Below are positions 8,850-16,588 of a stretch of DNA of 26,786 bases, piece after piece. The notes below the pieces were generated by a model that saw only the letters and a list, made by a program, of their open reading frames with translations, made no database searches and was not told the origin of the DNA. The first letter of the stretch is position 1, and each line of letters starts with the position of its first letter. The DNA lies in NCBI GenBank assembly GCA_964383535.1, contig CAYLHS010000025.1:1-26786 (forward strand). Direction: 5' to 3'. The translations under genes were made by a program, and so were the position numbers. The DNA is from CAYLHS01 sp964383535 (GTDB lineage: Bacteria > Actinomycetota > Acidimicrobiia > Spongiisociales > UBA4744).

Positions 8850-8882
8850 CAGGAGCGAAGATCGCGCACTGTCGGCCGAGAG

Positions 8883-9590
8883 CTACGCCGGGAGGGCATT
8901 CGCGATCCACTCCCTCACCCGCTCCTTGAGCGGCTCGACGTCATCGAGGGACATTCCGGTGGTCGGGATCGGTTCGCCGAAACGGAGGTGGACCGGGCCT
9001 GGGCGCATCAGCTTGGCGCCAGGTGGCCAAATCGCGTGCGTTCCGGAGATTGCGGCTGGGACGATCGGCAGACCCGTACGGATCGCAATGACGAATGCGC
9101 CTTTCTTGAAGGGTCCCAACTCTCCGGTCGTGCTTCGATGTCCCTCGGCGTAGACGATGATCGATCGTCTCCTGTCGACCGTCTCGGCAACCTGTGCATT
9201 GATCGACTCCATGGACGGATTGCTTCGGTCGACTTCGATCATGCCCGCCGCCCGAATCGCGGACCCAAACACCGGGACCGAGTACAGCTCTTTCTTGGCG
9301 AGGAATCGCAGCGGCGAGGGGAACGCGAGGTAGTGGCACATCGGGTCGAGGTTCGACTGGTGGTTGCCAACGACGACGTAGGAACCGTCGGCGGGAATGG
9401 GAACGTCGAAGTCGATGTCTGGACGTAGCCCCAATCCGAAGAGCCATACGCTCGCCCACATGGCAGCGATGCGGTCCATCGCCGGACTCGCCGGCCGGAT
9501 GCGTGCAACGATGACCAGCGCCGGCGCAGCGATGAGTGTCGCGCACGTGGCAAGGACCAGAGTCAACGCGGTCCTGAGGAGTGCGATCAC
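8883..9590 (-). CDS. 1-acyl-glycerol-3-phosphate acyltransferase (PlsC family), second copy
   Basis: A 235-aa acyltransferase that would transfer an acyl chain to lysophosphatidate or a related acceptor at the membrane. It has an N-terminal hydrophobic segment (about residues 5-28) and the catalytic HX4D motif NHQSNLD (H77, D82). The PlsC phosphate-binding motif usually read as PEGTR is here AEGHR, an uncommon substitution. The later LPIVPAAISG motif is present. GTG9590 overlaps the stop of the upstream paralogue as GTGA, so the two are coupled. It is a clear tandem duplicate of its neighbour, with divergence in the substrate pocket. It ends convergently with the HNH gene, 33 bp apart. Confidence 0.88.
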   Translation of the reverse strand: MIALLRTALTLVLATCATLIAAPALVIVARIRPASPAMDRIAAMWASVWLFGLGLRPDIDFDVPIPADGSYVVVGNHQSNLDPMCHYLAFPSPLRFLAKKELYSVPVFGSAIRAAGMIEVDRSNPSMESINAQVAETVDRRRSIIVYAEGHRSTTGELGPFKKGAFVIAIRTGLPIVPAAISGTHAIWPPGAKLMRPGPVHLRFGEPIPTTGMSLDDVEPLKERVREWIANALPA

Positions 9591-10312
9591 CGCTGCTTCT
9601 CCGCAAGCTCGTCGAGGGTGTCCTGGATCACCTGCTTGACTCGGTCTCTCAGGTCGTCGACGTCGTCGTCCGTGAGGCCCTCCGTCGGGATCGGCTCACC
9701 GACCATGACGGTGATGGGGCCGCCATCGATCACCTTGTGTCTGGCCTTCCATGCACGATCGGCACCGTAAATCGTTGTCGGCAGCACTGGCAGCTCGGTG
9801 CGGATGGCAATGGCGAACGCTCCCTTCTTGAAGGGCAGCAGACCTCCGTCCACGGTTCGGGTGCCTTCCGGGTAGACGATGATGGACTTGCCGAGCTCAG
9901 CGACGCGACGTGCGCCCTGCTCGACGGAGCGGAAGGAGTTGCGGACACCTCGATCGACGGGAACCATGTCCATGGCCTTGAGCGCCCAACCGAGGACCGG
10001 GGTCGAGAACAGCTCCTTCTTCGCGAGAAACCGGATGGGGACGGGAATCGCGACGAAGTGGGCCATGATGTCGAATGTCGACTGGTGGTTCGACACCACC
10101 ACGTAGGACCTGGTGGGATCCGCCCTGTCCTTGCCCTTCACCGTCAACTGCACCCCTGACGGCCAGAGGCAGGCATGCGCCCACCCCCTGGCGATCCGAT
10201 CCACCCACGGTGATCGTGGCCGCACGAGAGCGACGAGCATCGCCAGAATCGAAGCGACGAACGTGGCCAGCACACCGTTGACATATGTGACGAGCGAGCG
10301 CAGGACGGCCAT
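9587..10312 (-). CDS. 1-acyl-glycerol-3-phosphate acyltransferase (PlsC family), first copy
   Basis: A 241-aa PlsC-family acyltransferase with an N-terminal hydrophobic helix (about residues 10-30). It has the catalytic NHQSTFD (H76, D81), the RFLAKKELF motif, a canonical PEGTRT phosphate-binding motif and LPVLPTTIYG. It is a closer match to textbook PlsC than its downstream tandem copy and is more likely to be the main lysophosphatidate acyltransferase of phospholipid synthesis. The start ATG10312 has a TACGCT -10-like hexamer 8 nt upstream (10326-10321) and no Shine-Dalgarno, suggesting a leaderless or near-leaderless mRNA. It overlaps the second copy by 4 bp. Substrate preference cannot be read from the sequence. 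Confidence 0.9.
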   Translation of the reverse strand: MAVLRSLVTYVNGVLATFVASILAMLVALVRPRSPWVDRIARGWAHACLWPSGVQLTVKGKDRADPTRSYVVVSNHQSTFDIMAHFVAIPVPIRFLAKKELFSTPVLGWALKAMDMVPVDRGVRNSFRSVEQGARRVAELGKSIIVYPEGTRTVDGGLLPFKKGAFAIAIRTELPVLPTTIYGADRAWKARHKVIDGGPITVMVGEPIPTEGLTDDDVDDLRDRVKQVIQDTLDELAEKQR

Positions 10313-10326
10313 TCGGGGGGAGCGTA
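10313..10326 (-). promoter_or_regulatory. Putative leaderless promoter of plsC pair
   Basis: Minus-strand TACGCT (10326-10321) fits the actinobacterial -10 pattern TANNNT and is 8 nt upstream of ATG10312. No -35 is obvious. The divergent small ORF starts only 26 bp away. Confidence 0.4.
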
Positions 10327-10338
10327 GTCGGCGGGCGT

Positions 10339-10515
10339 ATGATGAGGCGGATGCTGCGCAAGTTGGTTCTGCTCGCGTTTCTCGGCCTCGTGGTGTTCGC
10401 CGTCTTCGTGTACGCCGGGCCGCGCATGCCGGACGGATCGTGGGCGCACGAGGCGAGCGGTCACGTTCGAGATGCGCTCAACGCATGGTGGGGCGTTCCG
10501 ATCATCGGTCCATGA
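10339..10515 (+). CDS. Small single-pass membrane protein (58 aa)
   Basis: An ATG-ATG start at 10339/10342 opens a 57-58 aa frame. It has a basic N-terminus (MRRMLRKL), one strongly hydrophobic helix (VLLAFLGLVVFAVFVYAG, about residues 9-26) and a short amphipathic tail ending AWWGVPIIGP. This positive-inside, single-helix layout is what a real small membrane protein looks like. It diverges from the plsC pair by 26 bp, and its end overlaps the convergent SGNH gene by 14 bp. I do not recognise a family and see no Shine-Dalgarno. It may be a genuine small protein of the envelope-lipid neighbourhood or a chance frame. Confidence 0.5.
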   Translation: MMRRMLRKLVLLAFLGLVVFAVFVYAGPRMPDGSWAHEASGHVRDALNAWWGVPIIGP

Positions 10516-11236
10516 GCGCGAGGTCTATGGCCGCTCGAATCGCCGGCATCGCCACCTCCGCGTAGACGGCGTGTCCATCGTCACTGGCGTGGAACAGATC
10601 GGCGGCCCAAAGGGAGCGATCACTGTGGAAGTCGTGTGCGCGGTCCCAGATTGGGACCTTGAACACGTGAGGTCTCCCCTCGGCTACCGCCTCGTGCGCA
10701 CGGTCCGCGGCCAGCCCACGGGCACGAGCCGGCCAGCGCAGGATCATTGGCAGGCGCGGGATTGCAGACAGATCGCCCACCCCTGACAGGACGATCGAAC
10801 CGGGAGTGAGGGCGTCGACGATCATTCCAAGCCTGGTCCGGAACGTCGAGGGTGCTACCCCGTGAAGCATGTCGTTGGGGCCCACCGAGATGATGGCCAC
10901 GTCATAGCGTCGGCCGTTCACCTGTGGAAGCTGGGTCGACAGCACGTCGCCGGCTTGTGCGCCGCCGACCGCAAGTGAGTCGATCCTCACGTGGAACTCC
11001 GCTCCGAGGGCGCGCCCCACCCGCTGAATCCACACGTTCTCGATATGGTCGAGTCCGGGTCCCGTGCAGCTCGAATCCCCGAGCACGACGATCGACAAGG
11101 GAGGGAGCGCCGGATCGCCGAAGACACCGGACGCGTCGCTGCCGGTGAACGTCGGAAGACGCCGCCACCTCACGTAGGCAGTCCCCGCCCACCATCCGAT
11201 TGCCAGGCCCGCCGCGGCCGACGCGGTACGACGCAT
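10502..11236 (-). CDS. SGNH/GDSL-type hydrolase, membrane-anchored
   Basis: A 244-aa esterase/lipase-like protein. After a short hydrophobic N-terminal anchor (SAAAGLAIGWWAGTAYV, about residues 6-22) come the SGNH blocks: nucleophile Ser in VVLGDSSCTGPG (block I), Gly in SLAVGGAQAGD (block II), Asn in SVGPNDML (block III), and the Asp/His pair in DLFHASDDGHAVYA (block V). It would hydrolyse ester bonds of lipids or envelope polymers outside the membrane; the substrate is unknown. ATG11236 overlaps the stop of the PEBP-lipoprotein gene by one base (TGATG), so the two form a coupled pair. A longer upstream frame exists but would run through the PEBP gene. Confidence 0.87.
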   Translation of the reverse strand: MRRTASAAAGLAIGWWAGTAYVRWRRLPTFTGSDASGVFGDPALPPLSIVVLGDSSCTGPGLDHIENVWIQRVGRALGAEFHVRIDSLAVGGAQAGDVLSTQLPQVNGRRYDVAIISVGPNDMLHGVAPSTFRTRLGMIVDALTPGSIVLSGVGDLSAIPRLPMILRWPARARGLAADRAHEAVAEGRPHVFKVPIWDRAHDFHSDRSLWAADLFHASDDGHAVYAEVAMPAIRAAIDLALMDR

Positions 11237-11808
11237 CACCGGTGATAGGTGCCGATCGTCTCGGCCTCGTCGATGATATGTCCCTGCATCGCCATCTCGA
11301 CGTCGCGCTTCGAGGAGTCTTTCGACAGGCTGAGTGCCACATCGAGCGCATAGAGCTTGAAGAAGTAGCGATGTGTTCCGGTTGGAGGGCATGGTCCGCC
11401 ATAGTCGTTGCGACCCCACGAGTTTCTGCCTTGAACGCCGGCCTGAGGCACAGTGCCCTCGGGGATGTCACGGACGGCCGGATCGATTCCCCAGACGACC
11501 CAATGGTCCCACACCATCTTCGGGGCAGCCGGGTCGGGCGCGTCGGGATCATCGACGATCAATACGAGCGATACGGCGGCCGGCGGGACCCCTGAGACGG
11601 ACAGAGGAGGGCTCACATCGAACCCGTCACATGTGAACCTCGAGGGCATGGCATCGGTGAACCCCGAGCTGGAGATCTGCATCGTTCCTCTTCCTTTGGT
11701 GGAACTGCTGGCGGTGGTCGCGTCGGTTGTGGTTGTTGTGGCCGTTGTCGTACCAGCGGTGCCGGTGCAACCGGTCGCCATCATGACCACCAGCACGAGG
11801 TACCTCAT
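11236..11808 (-). CDS. PEBP / YbhB-type lipoprotein
   Basis: A 190-aa phosphatidylethanolamine-binding (Raf-kinase-inhibitor-like) protein of the bacterial YbhB/YbcL type. The N-terminus MRYLVLVVMMATGC looks like a lipoprotein signal with the acylated Cys14. A Thr-rich linker (about 15-38) follows, then the PEBP core with VDDPDAP and WDHWVVWGI. The hallmark GGPCPPTGTHRYFF forms the ligand pocket. The molecular role of bacterial PEBPs is unclear. It is cotranscribed with the SGNH hydrolase. ATG11808 has a TAAGTT -10 exactly 6 nt upstream, which predicts a leaderless mRNA. The LexA box of the divergent dnaE2 lies 24 bp beyond that -10. Confidence 0.88.
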   Translation of the reverse strand: MRYLVLVVMMATGCTGTAGTTTATTTTTDATTASSSTKGRGTMQISSSGFTDAMPSRFTCDGFDVSPPLSVSGVPPAAVSLVLIVDDPDAPDPAAPKMVWDHWVVWGIDPAVRDIPEGTVPQAGVQGRNSWGRNDYGGPCPPTGTHRYFFKLYALDVALSLSKDSSKRDVEMAMQGHIIDEAETIGTYHR

Positions 11809-11820
11809 GTCGCCAACTTA
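11809..11820 (-). promoter_or_regulatory. Leaderless promoter of PEBP-SGNH pair
   Basis: Minus-strand TAAGTT (11820-11815), then GGCGAC, then ATG11808: the TANNNT-N6-start pattern. No Shine-Dalgarno and no clear -35. Confidence 0.5.
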
Positions 11821-11842
11821 GCTCGCTTCGCTGTACGAGCAC

Positions 11843-11865
11843 ATCGAACATATGTTCGATACACT
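11843..11865 (+). promoter_or_regulatory. SOS promoter of dnaE2 with LexA box
   Basis: ATCGAACATATGTTCGAT (11843-11860) is identical to the imuA' and imuB boxes and matches the LexA consensus fully. It abuts the -10 TACACT (11860-11865). The dnaE2 ATG follows after 6 nt (CGGTTC), so the mRNA is predicted to be leaderless. The -35 is weak. Confidence 0.9.
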
Positions 11866-11871
11866 CGGTTC

Positions 11872-14800
11872 ATGGGCTACGCCGAGCTGCACTGTCACAC
11901 CAACTTCTCTTTCCTCGATGGGGCGTCCAACCCTGAGGAGCTCGTCCGACGGGCAGCCGGGCTCGGGTATCGTGCTCTGGCCGTCACCGACCACGACGGT
12001 CTCTACGGCGCGGTGCGTTTCTCGACCGCAGCAGCCGGAGCGGGACTTCCTGCCGTGTACGGGGTCGAGGTCGGGATGACATCAGGCGAAGGCAGTGACC
12101 CGCCCGCCGACCACCTCGTGCTCCTTGCATCATCCGCCTCTTCCTACTCGGTGCTGAGCCACTTCGTCACGAAAGGTCAGTTTCGTGGGGAGAAAGGGAA
12201 GCCCATCTACCTCTGGGAGGACCTCGCCGAGGCGGCCTCCGCCGGCATCTACGCACTCACGGGCTGCCACCGAGGAGCCGTGCCTCGATCGGCGCAGGCA
12301 GGCGATCTCGTAGGGGCGCTCCGCGAGGCGGCACGTCTGCGGGAGATCTTCGGCCGCCGGTTGTGTGTCGAGCTGTGGCACCACGCGATGCCCGAAGACG
12401 ATCCCCGCAACGACATGCTGTGGGAGATCGCTCGCCGGCTGCGTCTGCCGGTGGTAGCCACCAACAACGTCCACTACGCGAGGCGCTCCGACGCCGACCT
12501 TGCCGACGTGCTCTCGGCAATTGGAGGGAGGCGAACACTCGAGGAGGGCGACGGGTTCCGATCGGCGACAGACGAGCGATACTTGAAGACCCCATCCGAG
12601 ATGCACGAGCGTCTCTCCCGCTACCCGGGCGCCGTGGAGCGTTCAGTGGAGCTCGCCGAGGCGCTGTCGTTCGATCTTCGGCTCGTCGCACCGAAGCTTC
12701 CCGACTTTCCGATGCCTGGCCATTTCCGATCCGAGATGGAGTACCTGCACCACCTCACGTTCGAAGGTGCCAGAGAGGTCTATCCGGGCACCGACGGCGG
12801 CATCGATCCTCGCGCAAGGAGACGGCTGGAACACGAGCTGGATGTGATCGATCGACTCGGGTTCCCCGGCTACTTCCTCGTGGTGTGGGACATCGTCAAC
12901 TTCGCGAGAGATCAGGACATCTTCTGTCAGATCCGTGGCTCCGGTGCCGACTCTGCGGTGTGCCGCTGCATAGGACTGACAAGAGTCGATCCGATCAGAC
13001 TTCACCTGCCGTTCGAGCGGTTTCTGTCCGAGGAGCGGGGGCGTCCACCCGACATCGACCTCGACTTGGAAGCGGAACGTCGCGAGGAGGTCATTCAGTA
13101 CTGCTACCGCAGATACGGGAGGGAACGCGCAGCGTTGGTCGCCAACGTGATCACATACCGGGCACGATCGGTGTTGCGGGACGTCGCCAAGACGTTCGGT
13201 CTCACCCCGGCGCAGGTGAATGGTCTCTCCAAGTACGTCGACACCCGGAATCCGTCCGACCTGCGTCTCGAAGCGCCCCTTCCCGAGGGTATGACCGCCG
13301 AGTTCATCTACGACGTATGCCAGCGCCTCGACGGGTTCCCTCGGCATCTCGGCATCCACCCTGGTGGGATGGTCATCGCCGACCGGCCGCTCTGGCAGGT
13401 GGTTCCGTTGGAGTGGGGGCGGATGGAGGATCGAAGTGTGTTGCAGTGGGACAAAGACGACTGCGGCGCGATCGGGATCGTCAAGTTCGACCTTCTCGGA
13501 TTGGGCATGTTGAACGCACTGCACCTCACCGTCGATACGATCGACGAAGTGCACGGAGTGGCCGTCGATCTGGCGACCATCCCTCAGGAGCCGGCCATCT
13601 ACGAGATGCTCACCGCCGCGGACACCGTCGGAGTGTTTCAGGTCGAGTCCCGGGCGCAGATGGCAACACTGCCGAAGATGAAGCCGAAGACGTTCTACGA
13701 CCTGGCCGTCGAGGTTGCCTTGATTCGGCCGGGCCCGATCCAAGGCCAGTCGGTGCACCCGTATCTGCGGCGCCGAAACGGCGAGGAACCCGTCCGCTAT
13801 CCGCACCCGTCGACGAAACCGATCCTCGCCAAGACGCTCGGTGTGCCGATCTTCCAGGAGCAGCTCATGGAACTCACCCGTGTGTGTGCGGGTTTCGACG
13901 GCAACCAGTCCGATCGGCTTCGTTCGGCGATGACCCACAAGCGATCCCATGAGGCGATGGAGCGTCTACGCGACGAGGTGTACGCCGGCATGACACGGAC
14001 CGGGATCACCGGCTCGGCCGCCGATGAGATCTGGGAGAAACTCCAGGGGTTCGCGCAATTCGGATTCCCTGAGAGTCACTCGGTGAGCTTTGCGTACATC
14101 GTCTACATGTCGGCCTGGTTGAAGTATCACTGGCCGGCCGAATTTCTCGCCGGCTTGCTGAACGCCTACCCGATGGGGTTCTACAACCCGAACACACTCG
14201 TGCAGGACGCGATGCGCCACGGCGTCGTAGTACTGGAACCTGACGTCAACCACTCATTCCACGACTGTACCGTCCAGCCGTACGATGCCGACCCGGACGA
14301 TGTCGTCACGTACCTCGGATCGGCATGGCGGCGGGGGAGAGGCTCGGTGAACGATTCGATTCGCCCCTCGGTCGCGATGCGGATGGGGTTGCGATATGTG
14401 CGAAACCTCGGAGTGTCGGAGATCGGCAGGATCGAGGCCGCTCGCCAGGTAGCCGGCCCGTTCACCGGCATTCGGGATTTCGCTCAGCGGACCGGTCTCC
14501 CGGTCGATGCGCTGGAGGGGATCGCCGCGTCGGGAGCGTTCTCGTCGCTCGGGGTGACACGACGCGAGGGACTGTGGGCAGCGGGTGCCCTGGCCGAGAT
14601 CGGTCCCGATCGGCTGGCGCTCGCGCCGGGTGTCGACGCGCCGACCTTGCCGGAGATGGGTGCGACGGAACGACACCGTGCCGACCTCTGGTCGACCGGT
14701 GTCTCCTCGCATCATCCCGTCGAGTTCATCCGGGGCTGGCTCGACGAGCAGGGGTGTGTACGCATCGAAGACCTTCTGGCGCGAAGGCGCAATGGGTGGC

Positions 14801-15066
14801 GGGCGCGCGTCGGTGGGATCGTGACCCACCGCCAGAGACCTCACACTGCTCGCGGTGTGATCTTCTTCAACCTGGAGGACGAGACGGGACTCCTCAACGT
14901 CGTGGTGCTTCCCGAGGTGTGGCAAGCACACCGACGAGTCGCCAGACGCCAGATCGGGCTGGTCATCGACGGTGTCGTGGAGTACCGGGATGGCGTCACG
15001 AACCTGGTGGCTCGGGAGTTCTCACCATGGCCGGCCGCTGGGGTCACGTCGAGGGACTTCAGGTGA
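11872..15066 (+). CDS. dnaE2: Error-prone DNA polymerase DnaE2 (ImuC)
   Basis: A 1064-aa C-family polymerase, the catalytic subunit of SOS translesion synthesis and induced mutagenesis. The N-terminal PHP domain starts with ELHCHTNFSFLDGAS (about 5-19) and contains TDHDGLYGAVRF. The palm holds the catalytic aspartates in PDIDLDLEAERR (D396, D398) and KFDLLGLG (D540). The fingers follow with the RPGPIQGQSVHPYLRRRNG motif typical of DnaE2. A tandem HhH region and a C-terminal OB fold (GVIFFNLEDETGLLNVVV) end the protein. The RGSGADSAVCRCIGLTRVDP segment differs in several positions from the usual RGSAANSAVCYALGITAVDP. ATG11872 fits the family N-terminus and is 6 nt after the -10. It ends 8 bp into the convergent pfkB gene. 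The length is normal. Confidence 0.95.
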   Translation: MGYAELHCHTNFSFLDGASNPEELVRRAAGLGYRALAVTDHDGLYGAVRFSTAAAGAGLPAVYGVEVGMTSGEGSDPPADHLVLLASSASSYSVLSHFVTKGQFRGEKGKPIYLWEDLAEAASAGIYALTGCHRGAVPRSAQAGDLVGALREAARLREIFGRRLCVELWHHAMPEDDPRNDMLWEIARRLRLPVVATNNVHYARRSDADLADVLSAIGGRRTLEEGDGFRSATDERYLKTPSEMHERLSRYPGAVERSVELAEALSFDLRLVAPKLPDFPMPGHFRSEMEYLHHLTFEGAREVYPGTDGGIDPRARRRLEHELDVIDRLGFPGYFLVVWDIVNFARDQDIFCQIRGSGADSAVCRCIGLTRVDPIRLHLPFERFLSEERGRPPDIDLDLEAERREEVIQYCYRRYGRERAALVANVITYRARSVLRDVAKTFGLTPAQVNGLSKYVDTRNPSDLRLEAPLPEGMTAEFIYDVCQRLDGFPRHLGIHPGGMVIADRPLWQVVPLEWGRMEDRSVLQWDKDDCGAIGIVKFDLLGLGMLNALHLTVDTIDEVHGVAVDLATIPQEPAIYEMLTAADTVGVFQVESRAQMATLPKMKPKTFYDLAVEVALIRPGPIQGQSVHPYLRRRNGEEPVRYPHPSTKPILAKTLGVPIFQEQLMELTRVCAGFDGNQSDRLRSAMTHKRSHEAMERLRDEVYAGMTRTGITGSAADEIWEKLQGFAQFGFPESHSVSFAYIVYMSAWLKYHWPAEFLAGLLNAYPMGFYNPNTLVQDAMRHGVVVLEPDVNHSFHDCTVQPYDADPDDVVTYLGSAWRRGRGSVNDSIRPSVAMRMGLRYVRNLGVSEIGRIEAARQVAGPFTGIRDFAQRTGLPVDALEGIAASGAFSSLGVTRREGLWAAGALAEIGPDRLALAPGVDAPTLPEMGATERHRADLWSTGVSSHHPVEFIRGWLDEQGCVRIEDLLARRRNGWRARVGGIVTHRQRPHTARGVIFFNLEDETGLLNVVVLPEVWQAHRRVARRQIGLVIDGVVEYRDGVTNLVAREFSPWPAAGVTSRDFR

Positions 15067-16000
15067 GTGACGCGTAGATCTCTTGACGGTTGACAGAAAC
15101 CGGAAGCGGGCCAACAGTCGCGAGCTTGCGCTCGACGACCGCTCGAGCGAACAAGAGGCTCTGCTCGAAGTCGGAGCCGTCGAGTGTCGCGACCAGAAAA
15201 CCCGCCCAGAACGCGTCGCCGGCACCCGTAGCGTCGCGCACCTCCACCTGCCGTGCCGGGACATGGGTTCGTGTGCCGCCGAACGAACCGAGCATCCCGT
15301 CCGCGCCCATCGTCAGCACAACCACGTCGGCGCCCATGTCGTGGAATCGGTCGACGTAGCGTTCCGGATCGACGTCGTCGTCGAACAGCCGGTGGCAGTC
15401 GTCGAGGGAGGGTTTGGTGAAGGTGGTGTCGGCCATGAGTTCGCTGATCACCTCGATTGCCTCGCGACGCCGCGGCCAAACGATCGGGCTGTAGTTCGGG
15501 TCGAGCGACGTGAGCTTTCCTTCTCTCGCCGCGAGCGAGAACGCACGCTGTACGGCGCCTCGCTGCGGCTGGCGCGAGAGCGCGAAGGCGGTGGAGTGAA
15601 CCACGCGCGCCCTCCGGATGGCCGCTTCGGGAATGTCACCCGGGCTCAATCGAGCGTCGCCGGCCCGAAACGCCTCGAAATCGGGAGTCCCCGAGGTGCG
15701 GGCAACAAAGACCACCGTCGTGTGCACACGATGGTCCATCATCAGGTAGTCGGTGGTGACGCCGGCGGCGAGCAGCTGAGCCTTGATGAATGACCCGAAA
15801 GCGCCGATTCCCACCTTCGCGACAACGGCACTCGTGGCACCGAGTTTCTGTACATTCACGGCCACGTTCGTCGGTGCGCCACCCTGGTAGCGCCGGAATA
15901 CCTCCGCCTCCTGAAGACTCGATGCTGGACTCTCCGAAACGAGGTCGACAAGCGCCTCGCCGACGGTCACCACGTCCAGGTCGCCATCAGGAATGTTCAC
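15059..16000 (-). CDS. PfkB-family sugar kinase (fructokinase/ribokinase-like)
   Basis: A 313-aa carbohydrate kinase. It shows the PfkB signature 1 region GGAPTNVAVNVQKLGA and the C-terminal signature DATGAGDAFWAGF with the catalytic Asp, about residue 260. Sequences such as DLVSESPA, YQGGAPTNVA and STAFALSRQP resemble bacterial fructokinases and KDG kinases, but the sugar is not certain. The start is GTG16000. A TAGCCT -10 lies exactly 6 nt upstream with no Shine-Dalgarno, so it is predicted to be leaderless. It is convergent with dnaE2 (8-bp overlap) and divergent from ferritin. No transporter or sugar operon partner is adjacent. Confidence 0.88.
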   Translation of the reverse strand: MNIPDGDLDVVTVGEALVDLVSESPASSLQEAEVFRRYQGGAPTNVAVNVQKLGATSAVVAKVGIGAFGSFIKAQLLAAGVTTDYLMMDHRVHTTVVFVARTSGTPDFEAFRAGDARLSPGDIPEAAIRRARVVHSTAFALSRQPQRGAVQRAFSLAAREGKLTSLDPNYSPIVWPRRREAIEVISELMADTTFTKPSLDDCHRLFDDDVDPERYVDRFHDMGADVVVLTMGADGMLGSFGGTRTHVPARQVEVRDATGAGDAFWAGFLVATLDGSDFEQSLLFARAVVERKLATVGPLPVSVNRQEIYASLT

Positions 16001-16012
16001 GGAGCCAGGCTA
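16001..16012 (-). promoter_or_regulatory. Leaderless promoter of pfkB-family gene
   Basis: Minus-strand TAGCCT (16012-16007), GGCTCC, then GTG16000. The first eight bases TAGCCTGG are identical to those at the aroQ-hydrolase promoter. Confidence 0.5.
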
Positions 16013-16087
16013 GCGAGGGACGAGTGGAGCTCGTCCGTTCTGTGCCCCCCCTCGGGGCTTACCATGGCAGCGACGAAGGAGGCACCC

Positions 16088-16588
16088 ATGGCGATGACCG
16101 CCGACCTGGAACAAGCATTCAACGATCAAATCACCCTCGAGTTCTCCTCGGAGCTCGCTTACCTCCAAATGGCCGCCTACTTCGAGCAGAACGACCTGTC
16201 GGGTTTCGCCGAATGGATGCGACTCCAGGCCGCCGAGGAGCACACGCACGGCATGAAGTTCTTCGAGTTTCTCCTGAACCGCGGCAACGCGGTCACGCTA
16301 GGGGCACTCGATGCGCCGAAGAGCGATTTCGGCTCGGTCGTCGAGGTGTTTGAGGCGTCCCTCTCGCACGAGAAGCGAGTGACGGCCTCGATCCACGATC
16401 TGTACGCGAGGTGCTCGGCGGCGGGCGAGTATCAAGCGCTGCCGTTGCTGCACTGGTTCATCGACGAGCAGGTCGAAGAGGAGTCGTCGGTGTCGAAGAT
16501 CGTTGAACGAGTGCGCATGGCCGGCGACGACGGAGCAGCGCTTCTCTTTCTGGACCGCGAGTTGGGGGAGCGGGGCGCTACCGAGTGA
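16088..16588 (+). CDS. Ferritin
   Basis: A 166-aa non-haem ferritin storing iron as ferric mineral in a 24-mer shell. The four-helix fold begins DLEQAFNDQITLEFSSELAYLQMAAYF, with a ferroxidase Glu in ITLEF. It contains the EEHTHGMKFFEFL segment (Glu and His ligands) and the HWFIDEQVEEE third-helix motif. ATG16088 follows a strong Shine-Dalgarno AAGGAGG (16076-16082) at 5 nt; an ATG at 16064 would put that Shine-Dalgarno inside the gene. A TACCAT hexamer at 16060-16065 is a plausible -10. The 3' end overlaps the convergent yhhN-like gene by 11 bp. It lies divergent from the pfkB gene. Its role would be iron detoxification, which also limits DNA damage, but no LexA box is present. Confidence 0.92.
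   Translation: MAMTADLEQAFNDQITLEFSSELAYLQMAAYFEQNDLSGFAEWMRLQAAEEHTHGMKFFEFLLNRGNAVTLGALDAPKSDFGSVVEVFEASLSHEKRVTASIHDLYARCSAAGEYQALPLLHWFIDEQVEEESSVSKIVERVRMAGDDGAALLFLDRELGERGATE

Noticed and set aside
11852..12079. Open frame starting inside the dnaE2 LexA box (MFDTLG...)
   Set aside because: Out of frame with dnaE2; the ATG is an automatic result of the palindrome.
12363..13952. 529-codon second frame within dnaE2 and the 435-codon antisense frame
   Set aside because: Out-of-frame shadows of dnaE2; low-complexity Arg-rich products.
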